From Candidatus Aquidulcis sp. (GTDB lineage Bacteria; Chloroflexota; Anaerolineae; UBA4142): DNA of 42,531 nucleotides. Positions 7,960 to 16,628 of the stretch are shown in pieces (positions within the stretch are counted from its first letter, which is position 1; each line of letters starts with the position of its first letter). The stretch is taken from the NCBI GenBank assembly GCA_020723345.1, contig DYJA01000058.1, positions 1 through 42,531 of the forward strand. The letters run 5' to 3'. The position numbers were made by a program, and so were the translations under genes. The notes below the pieces were generated by a model, which was not told the DNA's origin, made no database searches, and saw only the letters and a program-made list of their open reading frames with translations.

Positions 7960-8196
7960 ATGGCAAAAACACTCGCGGAGATTTCCACAACGGAGCTTGA
8001 ACAACTCGTCGAGCGCACAATTGACAAGCGGTTGGAAGTCTGGCTCGCCCAATTAGCCGACGCGCTAACCGGAGTGAGTGAAGACGAGATGCCTCTCCGA
8101 TCTGATTTCGCCGCGTCGCTTCGGCGTTCTTTGGAACAAGCGCGCGCGGGTGAAGGGATTGACCTCAAAACTTTTCGAGAGCAATTGGCGCGATGA
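7960..8196 (+). CDS. Small antitoxin-like protein, no intact partner
   Basis: A 78-residue, charged, mostly helical protein (LEQLVERTIDKRLEVWLAQL..., FAASLRRSLEQARAGEGIDL, FREQLAR). Size, charge and the 'LKTFREQL' C-terminus are like antitoxin-type proteins placed ahead of RelE- or PIN-type toxins, but I cannot assign a named family. The ATG at 7960 follows GGAGG at about five bases. An ATG overlaps its stop (ATGA, 8193-8196), as in many two-gene toxin-antitoxin units, but that frame stops after eight codons (8219). Immediately afterwards the sequence turns into a decayed amrS 3' end. I infer that a toxin gene was lost or replaced. Confidence 0.6.
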   Translation: MAKTLAEISTTELEQLVERTIDKRLEVWLAQLADALTGVSEDEMPLRSDFAASLRRSLEQARAGEGIDLKTFREQLAR

Positions 8197-8200
8197 GTGC

Positions 8201-8269
8201 GTTCGGCGCGATCACTTGACGGGGCGCGGCGCGTGCTCCAAGTGCGGAGAGAAGATTGCAAGGTATGGA
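8201..8269 (+). pseudogene. Degenerate second copy of the amrS 3' end
   Basis: Translating this stretch gives RRDHLTGRGACSKCGEKIA, which lines up without gaps with RDKLTGKGVCYKCGEKIA at the end of AmrS (bases 7866-7934). Roughly 15 of 22 residues match, and the nucleotides are similar too. It has no start of its own and is only the last 23 codons, lacking the stop. It marks a recombination or insertion boundary between the antitoxin-like gene and the lower-GC DNA that begins near 8275. Confidence 0.7.
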
Positions 8270-8353
8270 AGCAGGATCAACCGCTTTCCGCCTAAAAGAA
8301 TTAAAGCCTGCAATGGATTATGCGAATTAGTCCCGCCCAATCAAAAGAACACA

Positions 8354-9415
8354 ATGTCCAAGACGCAATTCCTCAATAGGCTGTTTGATGCTCATGCTAA
8401 AGACCTCCAAGAATTTTATGCAGAAGAGGAGGATATCTTTATTTGCCCCATCTGCATGACCGGGTTCTCACGAGATGCAATAAAGGAAAAAAACGTGACG
8501 GATGGTCATGTCTGGCCCAAGTCTATACGAATGGTGAGTAAGAAGGCTAGAAATATGCACGTGCTACTTTGCGCGGATTGCAATCACGTTGCAGGGGAAC
8601 GTGGCGATGCGCAAATGCAGCTTCACGAAGAAATTCGGAAGGGCGAAGAAACTGGAAAACCGCACAGAAGCAGAATCGTCCATCTACGCAGAAAACAAGA
8701 CGACATTCCTATCAGTTTGAATGCGGTTGTTTCTTATAATCTTGAGGATAAGTCCATTACTGTCTCAGGCAGATTGGATAGGGATGCGAAATGGCGTGAT
8801 AGCAGACCGGAAGATCAAGCAAGATTCATGGAACTATTCCAGAAACAAGAACCTGTCGATATACTTATTCATCCGCCCAGAGATTACAAACCCGAGTTAG
8901 CTGAGGCGGGATGGATAACTTCCGCCTATCTTATGGGGTTCTATAGTCTCGGCTATCGCTTTATTTTCCATCCAAGTTTAGACCCAGTGCGAGAATATAT
9001 CTTGAACTCCTTCGACAAGACAATCAAAGAAAATCCGGTAAAACTAAATCCAGATGATTTTGGCATTTGGGAACAAAAGTCGGGCCATTCTGCCGATCCT
9101 GAATTGTTATTTATGGTTCCCTTTGAGTTGGGGAAGCGCGTTTATTTGCAGGCGAACTGCTTGAAGTATGAAATAAGGCTCCCGTTCCGATATCGCTACC
9201 CTGTTCTAATGCCTATTCTCCACCGTATTATACCTGGTTTTGCGATCAAACTTCCGTCATTACGAGAAGCCAAAGAAACCGTATTCTTCAGTATTCCACA
9301 CAACAAAATAAGCGGCCACCGGTCATGGTACGATGACTTATTGGGCACGCCTCACATCAAACGCGAGCCATTCCCACAAGATGCTTCGAGTGAGGAAAGT
9401 ATCGTGAGGCAATAA
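8354..9415 (+). CDS. HNH-like nuclease domain protein, lower GC
   Basis: A 353-residue protein. Its N-terminal zinc-binding HNH-like module has CPIC (Cys31, Cys34), DGHVWPKS (His52, the expected general base) and LLCADCNHVAGERGD (Cys73, Cys76, Asn77, His78), the usual CxxC...H...CxxCN order of HNH endonucleases. The remaining 260 residues match nothing I can name. The gene is visibly poorer in GC than its neighbours and avoids their GCG/CGC habit, pointing to recent transfer. The start ATG at 8354 has only a weak AAAGAA upstream; the open frame extends upstream through the amrS remnant, which is not part of the gene. The DNA methyltransferase follows after 24 bases, so a restriction or defence role is plausible but unproven. 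Confidence 0.75.
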   Translation: MSKTQFLNRLFDAHAKDLQEFYAEEEDIFICPICMTGFSRDAIKEKNVTDGHVWPKSIRMVSKKARNMHVLLCADCNHVAGERGDAQMQLHEEIRKGEETGKPHRSRIVHLRRKQDDIPISLNAVVSYNLEDKSITVSGRLDRDAKWRDSRPEDQARFMELFQKQEPVDILIHPPRDYKPELAEAGWITSAYLMGFYSLGYRFIFHPSLDPVREYILNSFDKTIKENPVKLNPDDFGIWEQKSGHSADPELLFMVPFELGKRVYLQANCLKYEIRLPFRYRYPVLMPILHRIIPGFAIKLPSLREAKETVFFSIPHNKISGHRSWYDDLLGTPHIKREPFPQDASSEESIVRQ

Positions 9416-9439
9416 ACGAAGAACAAAAGAGTTCTATCT

Positions 9440-10294
9440 GTGGAAAACAAAGCATACTACATCAACGATTGTCTCCGCATCTACCACACCGACATTCTGA
9501 CCACCGATTGCGTTCCCGCGAACTCGGTTGACCTTATCGTCACGTCGCCGCCGTACAACGTGGACATTCAGTACGGCGCGCACGACGATCAAATGTCGTA
9601 TGGCGATTATCTCGCGTTCACGCGCGAGTGGATCGCCAAATGCTACGCGCTCGCGAAACCCGAAGGACGCTTTTGCTTGAACATTCCGCTCGACAAGAAC
9701 AAAGGCGGACAGCAAAGCGTTTGCGCGGACATTACGACGATAGCGAAACAAATCGGCTGGAAATATCACTCGACGATAATTTGGAACGAGCAGAATATTT
9801 CGCGGCGAACCGCGTGGGGCTCGTGGCTCTCCGCGTCCGCGCCCTTCGTGATCGCGCCCGTCGAAGTGATCGTCGTTTTGTACAAAGAGAGTTGGAAAAA
9901 AACAAGCGGCAGCAAAAAGTCAGACGTGACGCGCGACGAGTTTATGGCGTGGACGAACGGCGTCTGGAATTTCAACGGCGAAAGCAAAAAGCGTATCGGG
10001 CATCCCGCGCCGTTTCCGATTGAACTGCCGCGGCGATGCATCAAGTTGTTCACTTTCGTCGGCGATGTCGTGCTCGATCCGTTTCTCGGCAGCGGGACGA
10101 CGCTCGTCGCGTGCGCGGAGACCGGGCGGCAAGGCATCGGCTTGGAGATCGACGCGAACTATTGCGAGTTGGCACAGAAACGCTTGGAGAAAATGTTCGA
10201 CCACGGAGAGCCGACCACCGACGGCAAATCCTTCGACTCCGCTTCGCTCCGCTCAGGACGCAGCAATCGGCGGTCTGCCGTCAGCGGTCGTTGA
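9440..10294 (+). CDS. DNA methyltransferase (N4/N6, SPPY type)
   Basis: A 284-residue site-specific DNA methyltransferase of the N6_N4_Mtase family (amino-methylates adenine or cytosine using SAM). Catalytic motif IV is TSPPYN (residues 35-40); the SAM-binding motif I, DPFLGSGTT (213-221), comes after it, so the order is that of the beta class. The target-recognition region lies between (about 110-190). Target sequence and base cannot be read. GTG at 9440 is taken as start because the conserved fold begins almost at once. The last 25 residues (from about 258) are not methyltransferase-like; they are encoded by an inserted repeat (10229-10258). The gene is followed after 9 bases by a PD-(D/E)XK-like gene, the arrangement of a type II restriction-modification pair. 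Confidence 0.9.
   Translation: MENKAYYINDCLRIYHTDILTTDCVPANSVDLIVTSPPYNVDIQYGAHDDQMSYGDYLAFTREWIAKCYALAKPEGRFCLNIPLDKNKGGQQSVCADITTIAKQIGWKYHSTIIWNEQNISRRTAWGSWLSASAPFVIAPVEVIVVLYKESWKKTSGSKKSDVTRDEFMAWTNGVWNFNGESKKRIGHPAPFPIELPRRCIKLFTFVGDVVLDPFLGSGTTLVACAETGRQGIGLEIDANYCELAQKRLEKMFDHGEPTTDGKSFDSASLRSGRSNRRSAVSGR
10229..10258. repeat. CCTTCGAC...GCTCAGGA dispersed repeat in coding end
   Basis: A 30-base repeat inside the methyltransferase 3' end. Its reverse complement matches 28 of 30 bases of 23914-23943 in the sigma factor gene. It encodes the low-complexity tail SFDSASLRSG. The following GGCGGTCTGCCGTCAGCGGTC resembles the heptamer arrays elsewhere. Confidence 0.8.
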
Positions 10295-10303
10295 GAGACG
10301 ACG

Positions 10304-10822
10304 ATGCCCAACGCGCGCAATCAGTACGACACACGCGATTGTCTGGAGCGCGGCGAGAGCGCGGAGCAGCAGTTCGCGCGCCTCGCGATTGCGCGCGGTT
10401 ATCGCGTCAGCGCGTCCACGGGGCGGCAGGACATTGACGAGCATTGGGATTTGCTGATCGTCAAGCCGGGTGAAACGCATCGCGTCGACATCAAAGCGAT
10501 GAAGCGGATCGCGCGCACCGACGCGCACGCGCAAGATGAGTGGGTGTGGATCGAGTTGCGCGGCGTGCGACCCGGCGAACGCGGCTGGCTCTTCGGCGGC
10601 AAAGCGGATTGGATCGCGTTCGAGCGCGCGGCGTCGTTCGTGATCGTCCCGCGCACCGCGCTTGCCGCGCTGATTCCACAAATCGTCGACGCGAAATCGC
10701 GCGTAAGCAAACCTACCGACGCCAAGTACAAAGTCTATCAGCGCGCTAATCGTCCCGATCTGCTCACTTTGGTCGAAATGACACAATTGGATAAAATAAA
10801 GATTGCAGAGTGGCGAAAATAA
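10304..10822 (+). CDS. PD-(D/E)XK nuclease-like protein
   Basis: A 172-residue protein. An N-terminal helix, GESAEQQFARLAIARGYRV, with conserved Glu leads into HWDLLIVK (Asp49) and HRVDIKAMK (Asp62, Lys64). This gives the spacing D-x12-D-x-K of a PD-(D/E)XK metal-dependent nuclease core. The later WIELRG and GWLFGGKADWIAFE segments fit the following strands. The family name is not certain; phage and bacterial hypothetical proteins of this pattern exist. Placed nine bases after a DNA methyltransferase, it is the best candidate for a cognate restriction enzyme. The base composition matches the methyltransferase, not the HNH gene, so these two may have arrived together. A promoter for enolase seems to lie in its 3' end. 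Confidence 0.65.
   Translation: MPNARNQYDTRDCLERGESAEQQFARLAIARGYRVSASTGRQDIDEHWDLLIVKPGETHRVDIKAMKRIARTDAHAQDEWVWIELRGVRPGERGWLFGGKADWIAFERAASFVIVPRTALAALIPQIVDAKSRVSKPTDAKYKVYQRANRPDLLTLVEMTQLDKIKIAEWRK
10769..10797 (+). promoter_or_regulatory. Candidate enolase promoter
   Basis: TTGGTC (10769-10774), a 17-base spacer and TAAAAT (10792-10797), within the 3' end of the preceding gene. Start near 10804, 37 bases before the eno ATG. Confidence 0.45.
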
Positions 10823-10837
10823 AAACCGAAAGGATGA

Positions 10838-12127
<1,290 letters not shown>

Positions 12128-12128
12128 A

Positions 12129-12414
12129 TGTCATTTCGAGAATACATACCGCCCGCGGTATGTTTACGGGCAGAGAACCTTGTCATGTCGAACGGAGTGA
12201 GACATCTCGCTCCGCTCGATGTGACAAGTTTCTGGGTAATTTTTCATGAACTTGCGTTCACCAGCGTTCCGATGAAAATGTTGCACGGGCGGCTCGCCCG
12301 TCGCAGAGCGAGCCAGCGGCTCGCGCAACAGTCCATTTTCAGGAGAGCGCAGCGAGAAATCTCGGCAACAGATGTCGAGATTTCTCCTCGCGAAAAACGC
12401 TCATCGAAATGACA
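12129..12414. repeat. Composite foldback element between eno and mntP
   Basis: This nearly 300-base intergenic stretch is bounded by perfect 11-bp inverted ends TGTCATTTCGA (12129-12139) and TCGAAATGACA (12404-12414). Inside are several hairpins: ACATACCG/GCGGTATGT near 12143-12162, CTTGTCA...TGACAAG with an inner CGGAGTGAG/CTCGCTCCG stem (12178-12228), GGGCGGCTCGCCCG near 12288, and GAGAAATCTCG/CGAGATTTCTC (12353-12386). No coding potential or known riboswitch was recognised. It may terminate eno and is probably a mobile or REP-type composite. Confidence 0.65.
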
Positions 12415-12425
12415 CTGTCATCATC

Positions 12426-12983
12426 ATGGATTGGCTTTCGATTCTGCTGATCGCCCCGAGTTTGGGCATGGATGCATTCGCCGTCGCGCTGGGCGTCGGC
12501 GCAGGTCTGTCAAACAACTCGGGGCGACCTCTATTCCGTTTGTCGTTTCACTTTGGCTTGTTCCAATTTCTGATGCCCCTGATCGGGTGGTTCATCGGCG
12601 ACGCCGTGCAACAATTTTTCGCGGCGTACGATCACTGGATCGCGTTCGCGCTGCTCGCGTGGGTCGGCGGGCGCATGGTGCGCGAATCGTTCAATCGTGA
12701 CGAAGAACGTCTGGCGGTCGATCCGACACGCGGCATGAGTCTGGTCGTACTTTCGATTGCGACGAGCATCGATGCGCTCGCGGTCGGTTTGAGTCTCGCG
12801 ATGTTGCGCGTCGATCTGTGGATTCCCAGCGTCATCATCGGCATCGTCGCCGCGGGCATGACGCTGACCGGAATGTTGCTCGGTCGCCGCTTGCAAGAAT
12901 CGTGGGGCAAACGCGCGGAACTTGTCGGCGGTTTGGTTTTGATCGCGATTGGGTTACGCGTGGTGTGGACACACTTGATGTAG
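12426..12983 (+). CDS. mntP: Manganese efflux pump, MntP family
   Basis: A 185-residue inner-membrane protein with six predicted helices, the normal size for MntP (YebN), which exports Mn2+. The two internal repeats each carry an acidic helix motif: SLGMDAFAVALGVG (about residues 10-25) and ATSIDALAVGLSL (about 117-130). The conserved Asp residues probably contact the metal. ATG 12426 is chosen because upstream codons belong to the foldback repeat; no clear ribosome site is visible. The family is often controlled by the yybP-ykoY riboswitch, but I do not see one here. The stop codon TAG lies within a perfect palindrome (12980-13006). Confidence 0.9.
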   Translation: MDWLSILLIAPSLGMDAFAVALGVGAGLSNNSGRPLFRLSFHFGLFQFLMPLIGWFIGDAVQQFFAAYDHWIAFALLAWVGGRMVRESFNRDEERLAVDPTRGMSLVVLSIATSIDALAVGLSLAMLRVDLWIPSVIIGIVAAGMTLTGMLLGRRLQESWGKRAELVGGLVLIAIGLRVVWTHLM

Positions 12984-13006
12984 GACAAATTTGAAATTTG
13001 TCCTAC
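12980..13006. repeat. GTAGG...CCTAC palindrome 1
   Basis: GTAGGACAAATTT (12980-12992), a central G, and the exact complement AAATTTGTCCTAC (12994-13006). It includes the mntP stop and ends just before the MaoC ribosome site GGGAGGAG. It is one of four related palindromes in the window. Confidence 0.9.
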
Positions 13007-13019
13007 CTGGGAGGAGACA

Positions 13020-13478
13020 ATGGCAGAATATCATCCGCGCGGAATGTACTTTGAGGAATTCAACGAGACGACGCAAGTCGTTTCGCAAGGTCGCACGATC
13101 ACCGAAGCCGATCTGATGAATTTCGCCGCGCTCACCTGGGACACCAACCCCATGCACAGCAACGCCGAGTACGGCAAGACCACGCCGTTCGGCGAGCGCA
13201 TCGCGCACGGCATGTTGGGGTTATCGTACACAGTGGGATTGGCGTGGCAGATGGGATTCATGGACGGCACGGTCATCGCGTTCACTGGTCTCGAATGGAA
13301 ATTCAAAAGCGCGGTGAAGATCGGCGACACAATCCGTATGGTGGGCAAAGTCAAACAGACTAAAGCGATGCGCGCGGCAGGCGGCGGGTTCGTCGTGTTC
13401 GATGTCAAGGTGCTGAATCAACGCGACGAAGTGACGCAGCAAGGCGAGTGGACGGTGCTGGTGAAAAGCAAACCGTGA
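13020..13478 (+). CDS. MaoC-like (R)-hydratase, hot-dog fold
   Basis: A 152-residue protein of the MaoC dehydratase family, which adds water to 2-enoyl-CoA or related thioesters. The catalytic hydratase-2 pattern is visible as ALTWDTNPMHSNAEYGKTTP (Asp and His, about residues 37-56) followed by RIAHGMLGLSYTVGL. The C-terminal half forms the beta sheet, with FKSAVKIGDTIRMVGKV typical. GGGAGGAG precedes the ATG. It starts a same-strand block with alcohol dehydrogenase, EtfB/A and acyl-CoA dehydrogenase, so a role in fatty acid or branched acyl-CoA turnover is likely. The exact substrate cannot be read. Confidence 0.9.
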   Translation: MAEYHPRGMYFEEFNETTQVVSQGRTITEADLMNFAALTWDTNPMHSNAEYGKTTPFGERIAHGMLGLSYTVGLAWQMGFMDGTVIAFTGLEWKFKSAVKIGDTIRMVGKVKQTKAMRAAGGGFVVFDVKVLNQRDEVTQQGEWTVLVKSKP

Positions 13479-13488
13479 TGCGTGAGAC

Positions 13489-13529
13489 GTGTTTCGTGTT
13501 GCGTATTGCGTAAACGGAACACGAAACAC
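13489..13529. repeat. Inverted repeat between maoC-like and adh genes
   Basis: GTGTTTCGTGTT (13489-13500) and AACACGAAACAC (13518-13529) are exact inverted copies with a 17-base loop. The surrounding GCGTATTGCG and GCAACACG units are near-heptameric, like other arrays here. Confidence 0.8.
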
Positions 13530-13547
13530 GCAACACGAGTGACGGTT

Positions 13548-14549
13548 ATGAGGGCGATGTTGCTAAAGCGCGCGCGCCGCGTCGCCGACAATCCGCTGGA
13601 GTTTGTGGAAGTCGAGACGCCGACGCCGCGCGCCAACGAAATCCGCATCGCGGTGCGCGCGTGCGGCGTGTGTCACACCGACTTGCACACGATTGAAGGC
13701 GAAATCGCGCTGCCGAAATTGCCGATCATCCCAGGGCATCAAATCGTCGGCGTCGTCGAAAGCGCGGGGCAAGATGTTACGCGATTTCACGTCGGCGCGC
13801 GCGTCGGCGTGCCGTGGCTGAATTGGACTTGCGGCGCATGCGAGTACTGCGCGCGCGGTCTCGAAAACCTTTGCGAGAACGCGCGGTTCACGGGACAACA
13901 CGTTGACGGCGGCTACGCCGAGTTCGTCGTCGTGAACGAGAATTTTGCGTACAAAATCCCCGATGTGTTCGACGATGCGCACGCCGCGCCGTTGTTGTGC
14001 GGCGGCGTGATTGGTTATCGCGCGCTGCGCGTCAGTGGCTTGCAGCCAGGCGAGCGCGTCGGCTTGTTCGGTTTCGGATCGAGCGCGCACATCGCGCTGC
14101 AAATCGCGCGGCATTGGAACTGCGAGGCGTACGTCTTTACGCGCAGCGAAGAACATCGCGCGCTCGCGCGGCAACTGGGCGCGGCGTGGACAGGCAGCGC
14201 GAGCGACGCGCCGCCGCATCTGCTCGACCGCGCGATTATCTTCGCGCCCGTCGGTGATTTAGTACTCGACGCGCTGCGCGTGCTGCGAAAAGGCGGCGCG
14301 GTCGCGCACGCGGGTGTTTACAGCACGCCGATTCCGCAACTCGATTATAACTTGCTGTACCACGAGCGCGTCGTGCGGAGTGTTGCGAATAGTACGCGCC
14401 AAGACGCGATTGATTTGCTGCGCGTCGCCGCGGAGATTCCAGTCAAGACAGAAGTAGAAACATTTCCCCTGCAAGACGCAAATCGCGTGCTGCAATTGCT
14501 GAAGACGAGCAAGGTACGCGGCAGCGCCGTGTTAGAGATCGCCAGATGA
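13548..14549 (+). CDS. Zinc-dependent alcohol dehydrogenase
   Basis: A 333-residue medium-chain dehydrogenase, NAD(P)+-dependent, oxidising an alcohol or reducing an aldehyde. The catalytic zinc site shows CGVCHTDLHTIEGE (about residues 37-50) and PGHQIVGVVE (about 62-71). The structural zinc loop is CGACEYCARGLENLC (about 95-109), with four Cys. The Rossmann motif is GLFGFGSSAHIALQIAR (about 175-191). It resembles the AdhA/'Zn-dependent ADH family' found in hyperthermophiles and Chloroflexota. The ATG at 13548 starts the conserved sequence; upstream in-frame codons are part of an inverted repeat. Its stop overlaps the nhaA start (ATGA), implying translational coupling. Confidence 0.92.
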   Translation: MRAMLLKRARRVADNPLEFVEVETPTPRANEIRIAVRACGVCHTDLHTIEGEIALPKLPIIPGHQIVGVVESAGQDVTRFHVGARVGVPWLNWTCGACEYCARGLENLCENARFTGQHVDGGYAEFVVVNENFAYKIPDVFDDAHAAPLLCGGVIGYRALRVSGLQPGERVGLFGFGSSAHIALQIARHWNCEAYVFTRSEEHRALARQLGAAWTGSASDAPPHLLDRAIIFAPVGDLVLDALRVLRKGGAVAHAGVYSTPIPQLDYNLLYHERVVRSVANSTRQDAIDLLRVAAEIPVKTEVETFPLQDANRVLQLLKTSKVRGSAVLEIAR

Positions 14550-15718
14550 GAACAACCCTCAGCAAACTCTTTACGGAATTTCTCGAAAGCGAGCAGGCAT
14601 CAGGAATTATTCTGATTTTTTGCACTGCGGCTGCGATCGCCATTGCCAATTCTCCCTTCGGAAAAACCTTTGTGGACTTTTGGCATCTCAAAGTTGGATT
14701 TGCCACCGAGAACCTCGTTCTGAAATACAGCGTGGAGCATTGGATCAACGATGGGCTGATGGCAATTTTCTTTTTGCTGATCGGTCTCGAAATCGAAAGG
14801 GAGATTTACATTGGCGAGTTGTCGGACGTGAAGAATGCGCTCCTGCCTATTGTCGCCGCCATCGGCGGAATGGCGGCGCCTGCTCTGCTGTACTTTTTAG
14901 TCAATCAAGGAACTGAAACGCAAGCGGGCGTCGGTATTCCAATGGCAACTGACATTGCTTTTGCGCTCGGCGCGCTCGCGCTGTTGGGCAGCAAGATTCC
15001 CGTAGCGTTGAAGATTTTTCTGACTGCCCTGGCGATCATAGATGACTTGGGCGCGATTATTATCATTGCGCTCTTTTACGTGGGCAATTTCTCGCCTTTG
15101 TATCTCGCTGCGGCTTTGGGAATCTTTGTAGGATTGTTGATCCTCAATCGTCTCGGCGCGCGTCGGTTGATCTTTTATCTGATCCCTGGCTTGGTGATGT
15201 GGTACGCGATGCTGCAATCTGGAATCCACGCCACCATCGCGGGCGTCCTCTTGGCTTTTGCGATTCCGTTTGCGCGCGGCGACGAAAACTCGCCTTCGTA
15301 TCAATTGCAACATTTCTTGCACAAGCCCGTCGCATTTATCATCATGCCGCTGTTCGCGTTCGCCAACACGGGTATCGTTCTCACGGGCGATTGGCTCGCG
15401 GGCTTGACGGCGGCAAGCAGTTTGGGCATTTTCGCTGGTTTGTTCGTGGGCAAGCCGCTGGGAATTGCGCTGGCTAGTCTTTTTGCAGTCAAATCGGGGC
15501 TGTCTCGATTGCCCAGCGATGTATCGTGGAGACATGTCGTCGGCGTCGGGTTCCTGGGTGGCATTGGATTCACGATGTCAATCTTCATCACGTTGCTAGC
15601 TTTTAGCAACCCTGAAATCGTCCAGAGTTCGAAAATTGCAATTCTACTTTCGTCACTTTGCGCGGGAGTGACTGGTTTTGCGATCTTGAATAGCCAAGCG
15701 CCCGCACAGGAGAAATGA
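14546..15718 (+). CDS. nhaA: Na+/H+ antiporter NhaA
   Basis: A 390-residue inner-membrane antiporter exchanging Na+ (or Li+) out for H+ in. NhaA signatures are ESEQASGIILIFCTAAAIAI near the N-terminus, FFLLIGLEIEREI (about 75-87), GVGIPMATDIAFALGAL (about 130-146) and AIIDDLGAIIIIAL (about 165), with the paired Asp of the ion site. The length is normal. It starts inside the stop of the alcohol dehydrogenase gene and ends one base before etfB, so it is embedded in an acyl-CoA operon. Codon choice looks less GCG/CGC-biased than in its neighbours, which may mean it was inserted later. Gene order suggests cotranscription; the functional link is unclear. Confidence 0.96.
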   Translation: MRTTLSKLFTEFLESEQASGIILIFCTAAAIAIANSPFGKTFVDFWHLKVGFATENLVLKYSVEHWINDGLMAIFFLLIGLEIEREIYIGELSDVKNALLPIVAAIGGMAAPALLYFLVNQGTETQAGVGIPMATDIAFALGALALLGSKIPVALKIFLTALAIIDDLGAIIIIALFYVGNFSPLYLAAALGIFVGLLILNRLGARRLIFYLIPGLVMWYAMLQSGIHATIAGVLLAFAIPFARGDENSPSYQLQHFLHKPVAFIIMPLFAFANTGIVLTGDWLAGLTAASSLGIFAGLFVGKPLGIALASLFAVKSGLSRLPSDVSWRHVVGVGFLGGIGFTMSIFITLLAFSNPEIVQSSKIAILLSSLCAGVTGFAILNSQAPAQEK

Positions 15719-15719
15719 C

Positions 15720-16625
15720 ATGTCGCCAACTCGCCCGTACAACTCGATTGTCCTCGTCAAACAAGTGCCCGACACGCACAACATTCACGGCGATGTGATG
15801 AAAGAGGACGGCACGATCAATCGCGCGGCGTTGCCCGCGATTTTCAATCCCGAAGATTTGAACGCGCTCGAAATGGCGCTCCAAGTCAAGGAACGTTACG
15901 GCGGCGCGGTCACCGTGCTGACGATGGGACCGCCGATGGCGGCGGAGGTTTTGCGCGATGCGCTCTATCGCGGCGCGGATCGCGTCGTGCTGCTCAGCGA
16001 CCGACGCTTTGCGGGCGCGGATACGCTTGCGACCTCGTACACGCTCAAATACGCGATTGAAAAGATCGGCGCGTACGATCTCGTCTTTTGTGGTCGCCAG
16101 GCGATTGACGGCGATACCGCGCAGGTCCCGCCGCAGACCGCCGAAAAACTCGGCATCCCACAAATCACGTACGCGGAAACGATTGTCAATCTCGACGGAA
16201 ATGAAATCGTCGTCGAACGCGCGTTCCCGCTCGGCAAGGAAATGGTCAAGTGCGCGCTCCCTTGCCTGCTGACCGTCGTCGGTTCGGCGAATCGCCCGCG
16301 TCCGCCATCGGTTCGCAAGATGATCGAAAATAAACTTGCCGCGACGCCGCTCGAATACAAAACGCTGCTGAGCCAGTGGCAAGAATTCGAGACGGAAGAA
16401 AAACTGGACGCGTATCTCGCCGCGCACAATCTCAAAATCACGTTGTGGACTGCCGACGATCTTGCGGTGGACGCGAATCGGCTTGGACTGAACGGATCGC
16501 CGACCCAGGTTTACAAAGTCAATTACGTCGTGCTGGAGACAACCGAAAGCAAACAAGTGCCCGCGAATGCGGAAGGCATCAACGCGCTGATGCAAGAGTT
16601 GGTGAAAGAATACATTGTGGGATAG
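15720..16625 (+). CDS. etfB: Electron transfer flavoprotein beta subunit
   Basis: A 301-residue ETF beta subunit; with EtfA it carries electrons from acyl-CoA dehydrogenases to the quinone pool. Recognisable parts are IVLVKQVPDTHNI (11-23), NPEDLNALEMALQVKERYGG, VLTMGPPMAAEVLRDALYRG (the AMP-side region) and the family signature region DLVFCGRQAIDGDTAQVPPQ (about 120-140). It is some 40 residues longer than many EtfB proteins, with the extra sequence in the C-terminal part; such longer forms exist in Chloroflexota and anaerobes. AGGAG precedes the ATG. The spacing to nhaA is one base. A structured 134-base gap separates it from etfA, unlike the usual tight etfB-etfA junction. Confidence 0.93.
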   Translation: MSPTRPYNSIVLVKQVPDTHNIHGDVMKEDGTINRAALPAIFNPEDLNALEMALQVKERYGGAVTVLTMGPPMAAEVLRDALYRGADRVVLLSDRRFAGADTLATSYTLKYAIEKIGAYDLVFCGRQAIDGDTAQVPPQTAEKLGIPQITYAETIVNLDGNEIVVERAFPLGKEMVKCALPCLLTVVGSANRPRPPSVRKMIENKLAATPLEYKTLLSQWQEFETEEKLDAYLAAHNLKITLWTADDLAVDANRLGLNGSPTQVYKVNYVVLETTESKQVPANAEGINALMQELVKEYIVG

Positions 16626-16628
16626 CCA

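Noticed and set aside
8078-8353. Longer N-terminus for the HNH protein
   Set aside because: The upstream in-frame codons cover the antitoxin-like gene and the amrS remnant in another frame, so ATG 8354 is used.
12128-12425. yybP-ykoY manganese riboswitch before mntP
   Set aside because: I could not find the conserved loops; the region is explained by inverted repeats instead.
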